DNA of 34,501 nt from Anaerolineae bacterium (GCA_030950085.1 JAUZRW010000248.1:1-34501); one strand, 5' to 3'. Numbered from the stretch's first letter, positions 1 through 9,596 are shown. Notes: a model not told the origin generated them from the sequence alone. A program made the numbers and translations.

Positions 1-2
1 TA

Positions 3-1097
3 TGGAAGCCTAATCGCCAAATGATATTGGTTTTAGGGGCAGTATATAGTGCAATGTTGGTGGTTTTTATCCGATGGATGACTTTCTTCGACTTTCTTTC
101 CGCTAGGTTAACTTATCCAGCACATTTGGCACTCGTGCTGCTCGTTATGATAGGGATTCAGGGTGGTTTTCAACGATTACACAAAGTATTCCGTGCAATG
201 TTAGGAGGCATCGTTGTCTTTATTGCCATCGTGATTTCTGGCTACATAAGCTATATACAAATTTTTGGTGTTATTACCTTTGCACCAGAAAAAACAATTG
301 CATTACAGGGAGAGCCATTTCAGATTGGGGATATAGAATTCATGGGATATAGCCTTAATCCACCACAAGCACAACCCGATGAAACGATACAAATGACACT
401 GTGCTGGCGCTCATTATCCAGCGAAAAATTACCTGTTCCCTATATTGTTGCCATCAATGTTGTGGATACAGAAGATACCAAATTTTATCGTTACGAATCT
501 TACCCTGCAAGTGGGGCATATACTGACTGGCAACCAGAGCGAGCATTTTGTGAACGTTTTGACTTGATATCGGAAAATCGCGTTGAGCAGGGTCGCACCT
601 ATCTCATTCGGCTTGACCTTATTGACCCCATCACTCTTGAGCCACTCCCATCTATCCGAGAAACATCTATTATTGGCAATCTTGTGGTGTCGGGAATACC
701 ACGTACTCGCCCACCAGTTGCGGACTTTCAGGGCATTTACCTGCTCGATTACGAGGTATCATACCCAAATGATAATCGAGTCTCTCTATCTCTGGATTGG
801 GGTACAGGAGATTGGGTAGCACAACCCGTCACGCTCTTTGTACACCTCATACAAGATGGTAACTTAGTGGGTCAACTGGACTCGCCGCTTGGAGTTCCTG
901 TACATCCAAGCCAATTCTGGGGGCAAAATGTGGAAACTATCCGTACAACACATACGCTGGATATACCCGACGGTGATTTTCAAATTTATATGGGTCTCTA
1001 CAATACAACGACTTTAGAACGCCTGAATCTCACAATCCCACCTAATGAGACTGCTTTAGATAATCGTTTGTTGATAACGTCTGGCGCGAATGAATAA
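3..1097 (+). CDS. C-terminal part of a multispanning membrane protein, probably a glycosyltransferase of the GT39/ArnT-like kind (5' end outside window)
   Basis: The frame is open to the window edge upstream of the first ATG at 21 (preceding codons read WKPNRQ), so this is the 3' part of a longer gene. About three hydrophobic segments lie at residues 1-16, 30-48 and 60-82 counted from that ATG. The second carries an ARLTYP sequence resembling the R-Y-L-x-P helix near the end of the membrane domain in many bacterial GT39-like proteins. Residues from about 95 onward are a soluble beta-rich tail with two similar halves (around LCWRSL and LDWGTG; the second continues to VHLIQDG and ends near MGLYNTTTLERL). 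Such tails are common on large Chloroflexota membrane glycosyltransferases. If so, it moves a sugar from a lipid carrier outside the cytoplasm. The catalytic N-terminus is not visible, so the enzyme class is an inference. No partner gene is linked on the 3' side. Confidence 0.7.
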   Translation, partial: WKPNRQMILVLGAVYSAMLVVFIRWMTFFDFLSARLTYPAHLALVLLVMIGIQGGFQRLHKVFRAMLGGIVVFIAIVISGYISYIQIFGVITFAPEKTIALQGEPFQIGDIEFMGYSLNPPQAQPDETIQMTLCWRSLSSEKLPVPYIVAINVVDTEDTKFYRYESYPASGAYTDWQPERAFCERFDLISENRVEQGRTYLIRLDLIDPITLEPLPSIRETSIIGNLVVSGIPRTRPPVADFQGIYLLDYEVSYPNDNRVSLSLDWGTGDWVAQPVTLFVHLIQDGNLVGQLDSPLGVPVHPSQFWGQNVETIRTTHTLDIPDGDFQIYMGLYNTTTLERLNLTIPPNETALDNRLLITSGANE

Positions 1098-1099
1098 TA

Positions 1100-1251
1100 G
1101 GTTTCATCTCGCCTCACACAAAAAAGTGAGAGCAAGGCTTTACAAAAACAGTACACGACCAAAAAATTTTATGTAGGGGCGCAATGCCTTGCGCCCGAAA
1201 ACACAAATCTAATCATCAAGAATTAACTTGGTCGAGTAATAGTTTGTTAAA
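1100..1251 (-). repeat. Interrupted copy (copy C) of the dispersed ~90-bp repeat
   Basis: Read on the minus strand, this begins with TTTAACAAACTATT (1238-1251) and ends with TTTTGTGTGAGGCG followed by GATGAAACC (1100-1124). These match the first and middle parts of the copy at 29941-30031. The sequence between the two matches differs and contains a GTAGGGGCG hairpin, so this looks like a copy whose middle was replaced or invaded. It fills most of the gap between the first two genes. Confidence 0.5.
1173..1196 (+). repeat. GTAGGGG-headed REP-like hairpin
   Basis: GTAGGGGCGCAA is followed by TGCC and TTGCGCCC, giving an 8-bp perfect stem (1177-1184 with 1189-1196) and a 4-base loop. Related GTAGGG-headed palindromes occur near 19890, 19920, 19990 and 24860. 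No T-run follows, so a terminator role is not supported. Confidence 0.6.
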
Positions 1252-1267
1252 TTAAGAAAGGATGATT

Positions 1268-2320
1268 ATGCAAGCCCTACGACTTTATGGCAAGCAAGAT
1301 ATTCGTGTTGATACCATTGACCCGCCCAGCGAACCGAAGACGGGCGAAGTTCGGATTCAGGTAAAGGCTGTCGGCATCTGTGGCAGTGATTTACATTATT
1401 ATCAAGATGGCGGCATCGGCGATATGGTTATCGAAAAACCGATGGTTATTGGGCATGAATTTATGGGGCAAATCGTGGCTATCGGAGATAATGCACTAGA
1501 TGGTGAGGGGCAGCCGCTTCGTGTTGGTCAACGAGTGGCAGTTGAACCCACTTGCCCCTGTTATCATTGTGAATGGTGCGAACAAGGACACCCGAATTTG
1601 TGTCCGAACCATACATTTTATGGCGCATACCCGACAGATGGTGCGATGCAGAGCGAAATGATTGTTTTAGCCCGTAACTGCTTCCCGATACCCGATAGCA
1701 TCAGTGATGGTGGAGGGGCGCTCTTGGAAACATTAGGCGTGGCGATTCATGCTCATGATTTGGCGCATCTAAAAATTGCCAATAGTGTTGCTATCATTGG
1801 CTGCGGACCCGTGGGATTACTCATATTAAAAGTGGCGAAACTCGCAGGGGCGAATCCCATTTATGCCACAGATTGTTATGATTGGCGCGTCAAGAAAGCA
1901 GTCGAATGGGGCGCAACAGAGGCATGGGTCGCGGATGAAAATAGTGTCCAAAATGTGCGAGATGCGACAAATGGGCGCGGTGTCGATGTGATATTTGAGG
2001 CGGCATGGGCTGACCATAGTATCCAACAAGCGGCTGAAATGGTACGCATCGGTGGGCGGATTGTGCAAGTTGGTATCCCCAGTAAAGACGATGCACTGCA
2101 TATTCAACATTCTACTGCGCGGCGCAAAGGATTAACCATTACTGTTGTGCGCCGTATGAAGCATACTTATCCGCGTGCTATTAATTTGGCAACGAGTGGC
2201 GCTATGGATTTAGATGATTTGGTCTCGCATCAATTTTCGCTATCCGATGCTCCTGATGCGTTTGCGATGAATGCCGCTTATAAAGAGGGTGTTCATAAAA
2301 TTATCATTAAACCGTCTTAA
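1268..2320 (+). CDS. Zinc-dependent NAD(P) dehydrogenase of the sorbitol/xylitol dehydrogenase family (MDR)
   Basis: A 350-residue medium-chain zinc alcohol dehydrogenase. The catalytic-zinc site shows C38 (GICGSD) and H63-E64 (GHEFMG). The structural-zinc loop has C98, C101, C104 and C112 in the usual C-x2-C-x2-C-x7-C spacing. A Rossmann glycine motif GCGPVG follows at about residue 175. This family oxidises secondary alcohols of polyols (sorbitol, xylitol, iditol) or L-threonine with NAD(P); the exact substrate cannot be read from sequence. The ATG at 1268 is preferred over 1262 because AAAGGA (1256-1261) lies 6 bases before 1268 but touches 1262. It stands alone between the membrane protein and the SNF2 gene. 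A role in sugar or polyol oxidation fits the rest of the window but is inferred. Confidence 0.85.
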   Translation: MQALRLYGKQDIRVDTIDPPSEPKTGEVRIQVKAVGICGSDLHYYQDGGIGDMVIEKPMVIGHEFMGQIVAIGDNALDGEGQPLRVGQRVAVEPTCPCYHCEWCEQGHPNLCPNHTFYGAYPTDGAMQSEMIVLARNCFPIPDSISDGGGALLETLGVAIHAHDLAHLKIANSVAIIGCGPVGLLILKVAKLAGANPIYATDCYDWRVKKAVEWGATEAWVADENSVQNVRDATNGRGVDVIFEAAWADHSIQQAAEMVRIGGRIVQVGIPSKDDALHIQHSTARRKGLTITVVRRMKHTYPRAINLATSGAMDLDDLVSHQFSLSDAPDAFAMNAAYKEGVHKIIIKPS

Positions 2321-2345
2321 CTTCAGCAACAATAGGTGAAATAAT

Positions 2346-5300
2346 ATGTACATTCTGCATGGCACATGGCTACCCAAACGCGGTTTATTCGCTTTATGGG
2401 GAGAAGACACCACGATTACACCCAGTTTTCGTAAAGGGCGGCGTGGGATGATTGCACCGCACCCCTTTAGTTTGTCGCATGATTTATGGTTCGTTTACCT
2501 CACCCGTCATATGACCGCCCCCCAACCCCGTGCTGAAACTGTAACGTTGTGGTTGCCGGGAAAGGGTAAAAAAGCACAACCCTCGCCCGAAGCGATTGAT
2601 GCTGGGTTACTCCCTCTTGATGAAATGGCATTACTGGCATGGGAAATCGACGCAATAACGCTAAACCCAACAGATGCCTTAGATTTGTTCATCCAGATGC
2701 CAACACAAATGCGCGGTAGTTTTTATCCGGCAAGCGATTTGTTATTCTGGCAATCTGCTGCCCTACTTGCTATGAATTGTCTCGTAGAAGGGCGCTATAT
2801 TCCGGCGTTATCACAGCAAGGCAGACAATACCGTGCTCATTGGGAAGCGCGTCCTGATGAAGTCACACTGAATCAACTAGCCAAGCATATGCCGTCCTTG
2901 TGTCGTGCCATGATTGATATTGTCGATGAAGCTGCCAATCCTGATTATCTACTGCACCACTTTTTATCGTCAAGCATTGATGCCTTCATTCGTGAACAAT
3001 ACGAAACGCAAAAAATACCCCCTCAGCCTTGGCTACGAGCATTAACAAGCGCAGATAGCGTTGTTAAGGGCGATTGGAATCATAATCGCCGCACCTATCA
3101 AGCATGGGAAGAATGGCAAGCTGTTGGTAGCGGCATGTCGGGGGCATTTCGGATTAGTTTTCGCCTTAGTGAACCCGAAGAAAATAAAGATGACTGGCAA
3201 GTCGATTATCTTTTACAAGCAACAGATGACCCTAGCTTGCTGGTTGAGGCTGATATCGTATGGTCGGCGAAATCTGGCAAATTAGAATATTTGGAACGGC
3301 GTTTCAATAAGCCACAAGATAAACTGTTGGCTGGCTTGGGCATGGCATCGCGCATATTTGAGCCGATTGAACGCAGTTTACGAACAGCGCGTCCGACAGG
3401 GGTCACACTCAATCGGGAAGAGGCATTTACGTTTTTGACGCAAGCTGCCCCTGTTTTAGAGGCGAGTAGTTTTGGTGTTCTCGTGCCGAATTGGTGGGGC
3501 AAACGAGCGAAACTCAAAGCGCGGGCGAAAATCAAAGGGCAAGGGAATCAACCGATGGGCTTTTTAACCCGTGATACGCTACTCAATTATGAGTGGCAAA
3601 TGTCATTGGGTGAAGATTCTATCAGCAAAGAAGAATTTGAGGCTCTTGTTGAACTCAAACAACCTTTGCTACGTTACAAAGGCGAATGGATAGCCCTTGA
3701 CCCTGACCAAATCGAGGCGGCACTCAAATTTTTTGAGCAAACCGAAAACAAAGAAATGTCTCTGTTGGATGCCCTCAAAATCAATGTCGATGATACCGAA
3801 ATCGACGGCATAGAGGTTGAAGACACAGAAGTTGTCGGCTGGCTACATGATATGTTCCAGCAATTATATAATCCCGAAAATGCGATTATCCCTGATATAC
3901 CAGAGGGACTCAATGCCACCTTACGCCCCTATCAAGAACGTGGTTTCGGATGGTTGACTCAGATGCGAGAAATGGGACTCGGCGCGTGTCTCGCAGACGA
4001 TATGGGGCTGGGTAAGACTATTGTTACAATTACACTTTGGATTTATGAGAAATTTATATTAAATTCAACTAAACAGAGATTGCTCATTTGCCCCACATCA
4101 GTCGTCGGCAATTGGCGGCATGAGATTCGGCGCTTTGCTCCTGACCTGAGATCCATGACGCATCAGGGCGCAGACCGTTTACAAGGTGAGGATTTCTTGA
4201 AAGCTGTTGAAAATGTCGATGTGGTACTGACAAGTTATGCTGTTTTACGGCGTGATATTGACCTCTTTAAGCAGATTGAATGGTCTGACATGGTATTGGA
4301 CGAGGCACAAAATATCAAAAATGCCTCAACGAAACAAGCGCAAGCAGCCCGTTCTGTCACAGCAGATTTCAAACTAGCACTCACAGGAACACCGGTTGAG
4401 AATCGTCTGACGGAACTGTGGTCAATTTTCCAATTTCTGAATCCGGGTTATCTGGGTTCACAAAAAGTCTTCAAATCTAACTTTTCGACTCCTATTGAAC
4501 GTTATGGCGATAAAGGGGCGGCGCAGTCTCTACGCCAACTGACTGCCCCGTTCATCTTGCGTCGCGTCAAAACTGACCCTAACATCCTTCAAGATTTGCC
4601 CGATAAGTTCGAGAATAAGGTCTATTGCACACTGAGACCCGAACAAGCCACTTTATACGAAGCCGAAGTGCGCGAAGCATTAGAAGTGGTTGAATCGGCG
4701 GATGATGATATGGCACGACGCGGTAATGTTTTACGCATGTTGACTCGTCTCAAGCAAATTTGTAACCATCCGTCACATTTCCTCAAAGAAGGCGATGCCG
4801 CAATCATGGCAGACCGTAGTGGCAAACTTGACCGTCTGGTCGATATGCTGGGTGAAATTCGGGGTAATGATGAACGCGCCTTGATTTTTACACAGTACGC
4901 CGAAATGGGTCACTTGCTGCAAGCGTATCTCAAGACGTATCTCGTGGAAGATGTATTTTTCTTACACGGCGGTACACCTGCCAAAAAACGCGATGAGATG
5001 GTACGTCGTTTTCAATCGCAACATGGCGTGCCAATTTTCATCTTATCACTGAAAGCCGGCGGTACAGGCTTAACCCTCACGGCTGCTAATCATGTTTTTC
5101 ATTTTGACCGTTGGTATAATCCGGCGGTGGAAAATCAAGCCACTGACCGCGCCTATCGTATTGGGCAGACAAAAGATGTGCAGGTGCATAAGTTCGTCTG
5201 TTTGGGTACACTAGAAGAGAAAATAGACGAAATGATTGAACACAAAAAGGCACTTGCCGATTCTGTTATCGGTAGTGGTGAAGGCTGGATTTCTGAAATG

Positions 5301-5354
5301 GATAATGACGAATTGCGCGATTTGGTCTCATTGCGAATGGAGGTTACATCATGA
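2346..5354 (+). CDS. SNF2-family DEAD/DEAH-box helicase
   Basis: A 1002-residue SNF2-type DNA translocase. The first ~500 residues are the helicase-associated N-terminal region usual in bacterial SNF2 proteins. The ATPase core follows: Walker A DDMGLGKT (551-558, K557), motif Ia around LLICPTSVVGNW, motif II DEAQ (652-655), motif III LTGTPVENRL, then ILRRVKTD. The second RecA lobe has LIFTQY, HGGTP, SLKAGGTGLTLT and motif VI RIGQ (938-941). All core motifs are intact. SNF2 proteins move along double-stranded DNA and remodel protein-DNA complexes; bacterial members of this subgroup are poorly characterised. The stop codon overlaps the next gene's start (ATGA at 5351-5354), so it is translationally coupled to the SWIM protein, a pairing often seen in bacteria. 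The start is the first ATG after the dehydrogenase, 25 bases downstream of its stop. Confidence 0.92.
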   Translation: MYILHGTWLPKRGLFALWGEDTTITPSFRKGRRGMIAPHPFSLSHDLWFVYLTRHMTAPQPRAETVTLWLPGKGKKAQPSPEAIDAGLLPLDEMALLAWEIDAITLNPTDALDLFIQMPTQMRGSFYPASDLLFWQSAALLAMNCLVEGRYIPALSQQGRQYRAHWEARPDEVTLNQLAKHMPSLCRAMIDIVDEAANPDYLLHHFLSSSIDAFIREQYETQKIPPQPWLRALTSADSVVKGDWNHNRRTYQAWEEWQAVGSGMSGAFRISFRLSEPEENKDDWQVDYLLQATDDPSLLVEADIVWSAKSGKLEYLERRFNKPQDKLLAGLGMASRIFEPIERSLRTARPTGVTLNREEAFTFLTQAAPVLEASSFGVLVPNWWGKRAKLKARAKIKGQGNQPMGFLTRDTLLNYEWQMSLGEDSISKEEFEALVELKQPLLRYKGEWIALDPDQIEAALKFFEQTENKEMSLLDALKINVDDTEIDGIEVEDTEVVGWLHDMFQQLYNPENAIIPDIPEGLNATLRPYQERGFGWLTQMREMGLGACLADDMGLGKTIVTITLWIYEKFILNSTKQRLLICPTSVVGNWRHEIRRFAPDLRSMTHQGADRLQGEDFLKAVENVDVVLTSYAVLRRDIDLFKQIEWSDMVLDEAQNIKNASTKQAQAARSVTADFKLALTGTPVENRLTELWSIFQFLNPGYLGSQKVFKSNFSTPIERYGDKGAAQSLRQLTAPFILRRVKTDPNILQDLPDKFENKVYCTLRPEQATLYEAEVREALEVVESADDDMARRGNVLRMLTRLKQICNHPSHFLKEGDAAIMADRSGKLDRLVDMLGEIRGNDERALIFTQYAEMGHLLQAYLKTYLVEDVFFLHGGTPAKKRDEMVRRFQSQHGVPIFILSLKAGGTGLTLTAANHVFHFDRWYNPAVENQATDRAYRIGQTKDVQVHKFVCLGTLEEKIDEMIEHKKALADSVIGSGEGWISEMDNDELRDLVSLRMEVTS

Positions 5355-6223
5355 CTTGGTGGGGTTACGACGATGATGAGTTCTACGAATATGATGATAA
5401 TACCTTGTCTGATTATGATAGACCTGCCGAAGCCATCGTCATTGAGGGACCTATCCGTGCTGAAAGTAAACGCGGCGACATTGGGCGCGAATGGTGGGGG
5501 CAGCAATGGGTTCAAGCAATGGAACACATGGGACTCACGGGGCGTTTAGGACGTGGTAAACGCTATGCTCGTAATGGCTCAGTCCTCAGCTTAGAAATTT
5601 CACATGGAATCGTCTATGCCGAAGTCAAAGGCAGTCGGCGTACACCCTATCGCACATCAATTTATCTCAAAACATTGGAAGATGAGCAATGGCAAGAGGC
5701 ATTAGATGCCCTCTCTGAACAAGCGATTTACGCGGCGAAATTATTAAATGGTGAAATGCCCGGCGACATTGAAGCGGTGTTTCAATCGGTTGGCTTATCA
5801 CTCTTTCCAGAAAATAAACGCTCGATTGATTTTGTCTGTTCGTGTCCCGATTGGGGCGACCCCTGTAAACATGCCGCCGCCGTCTATTATCTCGTCGCTG
5901 AACAATTAGACGAAGACCCGTTTATCTTGTTTCATCTACGCGGACGGACACGCGATGCTGTTTTAGAGAAATTACGCGGTACAGCTTCAGCACTTGATGA
6001 GGACGATATCGAAGAGGAAGAAGAAATAGCGCCGTTGGATGCCGATTTAGAGCAATTCTGGTCAGGCGATGCCAGCGCCCTGATTCGCCGACAACCGATT
6101 GCGATGCAAGAACCCTTTGCCCTACGACAGTTAGGCGACCCTCCAACAATGAGAAGAAGATTAATCACAACAATCTACCAGACCATTAGCGCAGAATCTC
6201 GACGCTGGTTAGGCTTAGAATAG
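5351..6223 (+). CDS. SWIM zinc-finger protein, partner of the SNF2 helicase
   Basis: 290 residues. The SWIM motif is explicit at residues 163-174: C163-x-C165-P-D, then C172-K-H174 (the CxC...CxH zinc ligands), inside CSCPDWGDPCKHAAAVYY. Upstream, an acidic start (D7-D9) is followed by a WWGQQW segment and a small basic beta region. After the SWIM motif comes a strongly acidic stretch (EDDIEEEEE, near 219-227) and a C-terminal helical part. SWIM domains bind DNA or proteins. The 4-base ATGA overlap with the SNF2 gene implies coupled translation and a shared complex, with this protein probably acting as targeting or DNA-binding subunit. That role is inferred. No catalytic motif is visible. Confidence 0.9.
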   Translation: MTWWGYDDDEFYEYDDNTLSDYDRPAEAIVIEGPIRAESKRGDIGREWWGQQWVQAMEHMGLTGRLGRGKRYARNGSVLSLEISHGIVYAEVKGSRRTPYRTSIYLKTLEDEQWQEALDALSEQAIYAAKLLNGEMPGDIEAVFQSVGLSLFPENKRSIDFVCSCPDWGDPCKHAAAVYYLVAEQLDEDPFILFHLRGRTRDAVLEKLRGTASALDEDDIEEEEEIAPLDADLEQFWSGDASALIRRQPIAMQEPFALRQLGDPPTMRRRLITTIYQTISAESRRWLGLE

Positions 6224-6266
6224 ATAGTATCATGCCATTATGCGAGTAACATTTTAGGAGCGAATC

Positions 6267-8153
6267 ATGACTTACGAACAGGTTTATCAGGCATGGAAAA
6301 GCGACCCAACAGGTTTTTGGGCAAAAGCAGCAGAGGACATTGACTGGTATGAAAAGTGGGATTCCGTACTAGATGAGAGTCAAGCGCCGCTTTATCGCTG
6401 GTTCACAGGCGCGAAAGTTAATACTTGCTACAATGCCCTAGACCGTCACGTCGAAAATGGACGCGCTGACCAACTCGCGCTGATTTATGACTCACCTGTT
6501 ACGAAGTCATTGCGACAATTTACCTATCGAGAATTGCGCGATGAAGTCGCAAAGCTGGCAGGGGTTATTCGCTCAATGGGTGTCGAAAAAGGCGATAGAG
6601 TCATTATCTACATGCCTATGATTCCCGAAGCAGCAATGGCAATGTTAGCCTGTGCGCGAATCGGGGCTGTGCATAGTGTCGTTTTTGGTGGATTTGCTGC
6701 CAACGAACTCGCCACACGCATTAATGATTCCAAGCCAAAAGCCATATTATCTGCTTCTTGTGGCATCGAACCCAGTCGTATTATTGAATATAAACCGCTA
6801 TTAGATGCCGCGATTGAATTAGCAGAACATAAGCCCAAAAAATGTCTGATTTATCAACGTCCACAAAGTACCGCAAGCATGATTGAGGGGCGCGATTTAG
6901 ATTGGTACGATGCAATCTACACAGCAAAAGCAGTTGATTGTATACCTGTCGCAGCGACTGACCCCTTATACATTTTGTATACTTCCGGCACGACAGGCGT
7001 ACCTAAAGGTGTCGTGCGCGATAACGGCGGTCATCTTGTTGCCCTCAATTGGAGTATGGACAATATTTTTGGAGTCAAGGCAGGTGATGTTTATTGGGCA
7101 GCATCGGATGTGGGTTGGGTTGTTGGGCATTCTTATATTGTTTATGCGCCCCTGTTCAAAGGGTGTACATCCATTATGTACGAAGGCAAGCCCGTTGGCA
7201 CACCGGATGCAGGGGCTTTCTGGCGTGTGATTGAGCAACATAAAGTTAATGTCTTATTCACTGCCCCCACTGCTTTTAGAGCGATTCGGCGCGAAGACCC
7301 ACAATCAAAATTGCTCGGCGAATACAATCTCAAGCATTTTAGAGCCTTGTTCCTCGCAGGTGAACGTTGTGACCCCGATACTCTGTTATGGGCGCAAGAA
7401 AAACTCGGTGTTCCTGTTATAGACCATTGGTGGCAAACCGAAACCGGCTGGCCTATCTGTGCCAATCCTCTCGGCATTGAACAACTGCCCATCAAGCCCG
7501 GTTCATCTGCCAAACCGATGCCCGGCTATACTGTCGCCGTACTAGACCCGGCTGGTAAACCTGTCGCCAATGATGAGATTGGCAGTATTGTTGTCAAATT
7601 ACCACTTCCGCCCGGCGCATTACCGACATTATGGCAAAACGACGAACGCTATATCGAAAGCTATCTCAGTCGCTTCAAAGGCTATTATCTAACAGCCGAC
7701 GCTGGTTTTCTCGATGACGATGGTTATCTGCATATCATGTCGCGCACCGACGATATTATCAATGTTGCCGGACATCGCCTCTCGACAGGTGGCATGGAAC
7801 AAGTGCTTGCGGCACATAGCGCCGTTGCAGAATGCGCTGTGGTGGGTATTCATGATGACATCAAGGGCGAAGTTCCCGTTGGATTACTTGTCTTGAATAC
7901 AGATTTTGCAGGAGATAAAGCCGATGTTGTACGCGAAGTCGTACAGATGGTACGGGAGCAAATTGGACCCGTGGCAGCCTTCAAAAAAGCAGCAATCGTA
8001 GCAAAGTTACCCAAAACACGGTCTGGTAAGATTTTGCGGCGCACAATCAAGGCAATTGCCGAACATACCCCTTACAAAATGCCAGCAACCATTGATGATA
8101 CCAGCGCATTAAACGATGTTGAAAGTGCAATGAGTGAACTGGGGTATCTATAA
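6267..8153 (+). CDS. prpE: Propionyl-CoA synthetase (AMP-forming), PrpE type
   Basis: 628 residues, the length typical of PrpE. It activates propionate (or a similar short acid) to the acyl-AMP and then acyl-CoA in the cytoplasm. Seen: the ATP/AMP signature YTSGTTGVPKG; WWQTETG; the hinge region SRTDDIINVAGHRLSTGGME; and the C-terminal acetylatable lysine in PKTRSGKILRR (K588). The N-terminal DWYEKWDSVLD and the LPLPPG segment before the hinge favour propionyl- over acetyl-CoA synthetase. Compare the second synthetase at 30050-31957, which reads RNDDVIKVSGYRLGTAEVE. The start is supported by TTTAGGAG about 8 bases upstream. It is a single gene with no methylcitrate or methylmalonyl genes beside it, so the substrate call rests on sequence type alone. 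It converges with rarA downstream. Confidence 0.85.
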   Translation: MTYEQVYQAWKSDPTGFWAKAAEDIDWYEKWDSVLDESQAPLYRWFTGAKVNTCYNALDRHVENGRADQLALIYDSPVTKSLRQFTYRELRDEVAKLAGVIRSMGVEKGDRVIIYMPMIPEAAMAMLACARIGAVHSVVFGGFAANELATRINDSKPKAILSASCGIEPSRIIEYKPLLDAAIELAEHKPKKCLIYQRPQSTASMIEGRDLDWYDAIYTAKAVDCIPVAATDPLYILYTSGTTGVPKGVVRDNGGHLVALNWSMDNIFGVKAGDVYWAASDVGWVVGHSYIVYAPLFKGCTSIMYEGKPVGTPDAGAFWRVIEQHKVNVLFTAPTAFRAIRREDPQSKLLGEYNLKHFRALFLAGERCDPDTLLWAQEKLGVPVIDHWWQTETGWPICANPLGIEQLPIKPGSSAKPMPGYTVAVLDPAGKPVANDEIGSIVVKLPLPPGALPTLWQNDERYIESYLSRFKGYYLTADAGFLDDDGYLHIMSRTDDIINVAGHRLSTGGMEQVLAAHSAVAECAVVGIHDDIKGEVPVGLLVLNTDFAGDKADVVREVVQMVREQIGPVAAFKKAAIVAKLPKTRSGKILRRTIKAIAEHTPYKMPATIDDTSALNDVESAMSELGYL

Positions 8154-8307
8154 ATATGTGTCGTAAGACAGCGAATCTTTTAGCACAATCACATCAAACT
8201 GGAAAACTATCATTTCCGAAAACTAGAAGGCATTCGGCAAATCTCTTAGAAACGCCGTAAATGACGCTGAAATGAGCGCCATTCTATGGTGCTTACAATT
8301 TCTTTTG

Positions 8308-8329
8308 CCAGATGTCTTTCGGCATCTGG
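8308..8329. terminator. Hairpin between convergent prpE and rarA, possible bidirectional terminator
   Basis: CCAGATGTC (8308-8316) pairs with GGCATCTGG (8321-8329) around a TTTC loop, with one G-T pair. It lies between two convergent stop codons, where a shared terminator is expected. The + side is followed only by GTTAAAAA and the minus side by CAAAAG, so a U-run is weak. The rest of the 237-base gap shows nothing else. Confidence 0.4.
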
Positions 8330-8390
8330 TGTTAAAAACAGTCTCATTGGATTTGATGCGATTGCCCTAGCTGGCTTCTAGCATCTCAGA

Positions 8391-9596
8391 TTATGATTCA
8401 TCGCGGCGATAATAACGCTTGTCAGATAATTTTTCTGGCAGATTACTATTATTTTCTCCACGTTTACCATAACCGAGTTCTTTCATGAGTTTTGTCGGGG
8501 CATTACGAAGGTGCATCGGAACTTCCAGATTACCATATTGCTGCACATCTTCTAGCGCACGAAAGTATGCGTCTCCGGCTGACCTATCTTTGGGCGCAGT
8601 CGCTAGATAGACAACTCCTTGTGCAAGATTATATTGTGCTTCGGGCATCCCAATCGCTTCGACTGCACGAAATACTTCATTGGCAACAACTAAGGCTGTT
8701 GGTAAAGCTAACCCGACATCTTCACTCGCAAAAATAACCATGTGCCGTGCAATGAATTTGGGGTCTTCGCCAGCATCAATCATCCGTGCCATATAATACA
8801 AGGCAGCATCAGCATCGCTCGCTCGCATACTCTTGATAAAGGCGCTGATGGTATTGTAATGTTCATCCCCTGTTTTGTCGTAACGCAAATGTTTGGATTG
8901 CAATGTTTCTTTGACTTGTTCCAGTGTGATTATCCCACCTGAGCCATATAATCGTGCCGCATTATTGAGCAGATTTAATGCTGCCCGTGCATCCCCATTA
9001 GCATAATGCGAGAGAAAGTCCAATCCGACTTCAGCCATGTCGATTTCCATATGACGCAAGGCACGCTCAATAATTTGCTTGATTTCATCTGGTGTCAGTG
9101 AATTGAGTACAAAAATTTGCATCCGACTCAGCAGCGCACTAATCACCTCGAAACTTGGGTTTTCTGTCGTTGCCCCTATCAGCGTGATTGTGCCATCTTC
9201 GACATAGGGCAATAGAAAATCTTGCTGCGCTTTGTTGAAGCGATGGATTTCATCTAAAAATAGAATCGTCCCGTTCTCATTCTCATCTTCTTCTGTATCA
9301 AATAGTGTGCGCGGCTTCTTATTCTGCGCCGATTTCACCACTTCGCGCATATCCGCCTTCCCTGCTGATACTGCCGACAATGAGAAAAAACGTTGATTGG
9401 TATGATTGGCGATAATACGAGCCAATGTTGTTTTCCCAACACCGGGCGGACCCCACAATATCATCGACGGCACTTGATTATTCTCAATCGCAATCCGTAG
9501 CGGCTTATCGACACCCACAAGATGCTGTTGCCCCATAAAATCCGCCAAAGATTGTGGGCGTAATTGTTCTGCCAGAGGTTGCGATATTTGTGCCAT
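8391..9596 (-). CDS. rarA: Replication-associated recombination protein A (RarA/MgsA), AAA+ ATPase
   Basis: 401 residues. An N-terminal LAEQLRPQSLADFMGQ segment (the RarA/RuvB/clamp-loader start) leads to Walker A GPPGVGKT (49-56, K55), Walker B ILFLDEIH (D115, E116), sensor 1 GATTENPSFEV, and the arginine-rich LLSRMQIF. The C-terminal tetramerisation part holds YMARMIDAGEDPKFIARH, ASEDVGLALP and the conserved PMHLRNAPTKLMKELGYG. RarA acts at stalled replication forks with SSB and RecA. The family is usually about 420-445 residues; this one is slightly short because of a divergent C-terminal tail, and all core motifs are present. It reads away from the LacI gene and shares a 206-base upstream region with it. 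Confidence 0.95.
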   Translation of the reverse strand: MAQISQPLAEQLRPQSLADFMGQQHLVGVDKPLRIAIENNQVPSMILWGPPGVGKTTLARIIANHTNQRFFSLSAVSAGKADMREVVKSAQNKKPRTLFDTEEDENENGTILFLDEIHRFNKAQQDFLLPYVEDGTITLIGATTENPSFEVISALLSRMQIFVLNSLTPDEIKQIIERALRHMEIDMAEVGLDFLSHYANGDARAALNLLNNAARLYGSGGIITLEQVKETLQSKHLRYDKTGDEHYNTISAFIKSMRASDADAALYYMARMIDAGEDPKFIARHMVIFASEDVGLALPTALVVANEVFRAVEAIGMPEAQYNLAQGVVYLATAPKDRSAGDAYFRALEDVQQYGNLEVPMHLRNAPTKLMKELGYGKRGENNSNLPEKLSDKRYYRRDES

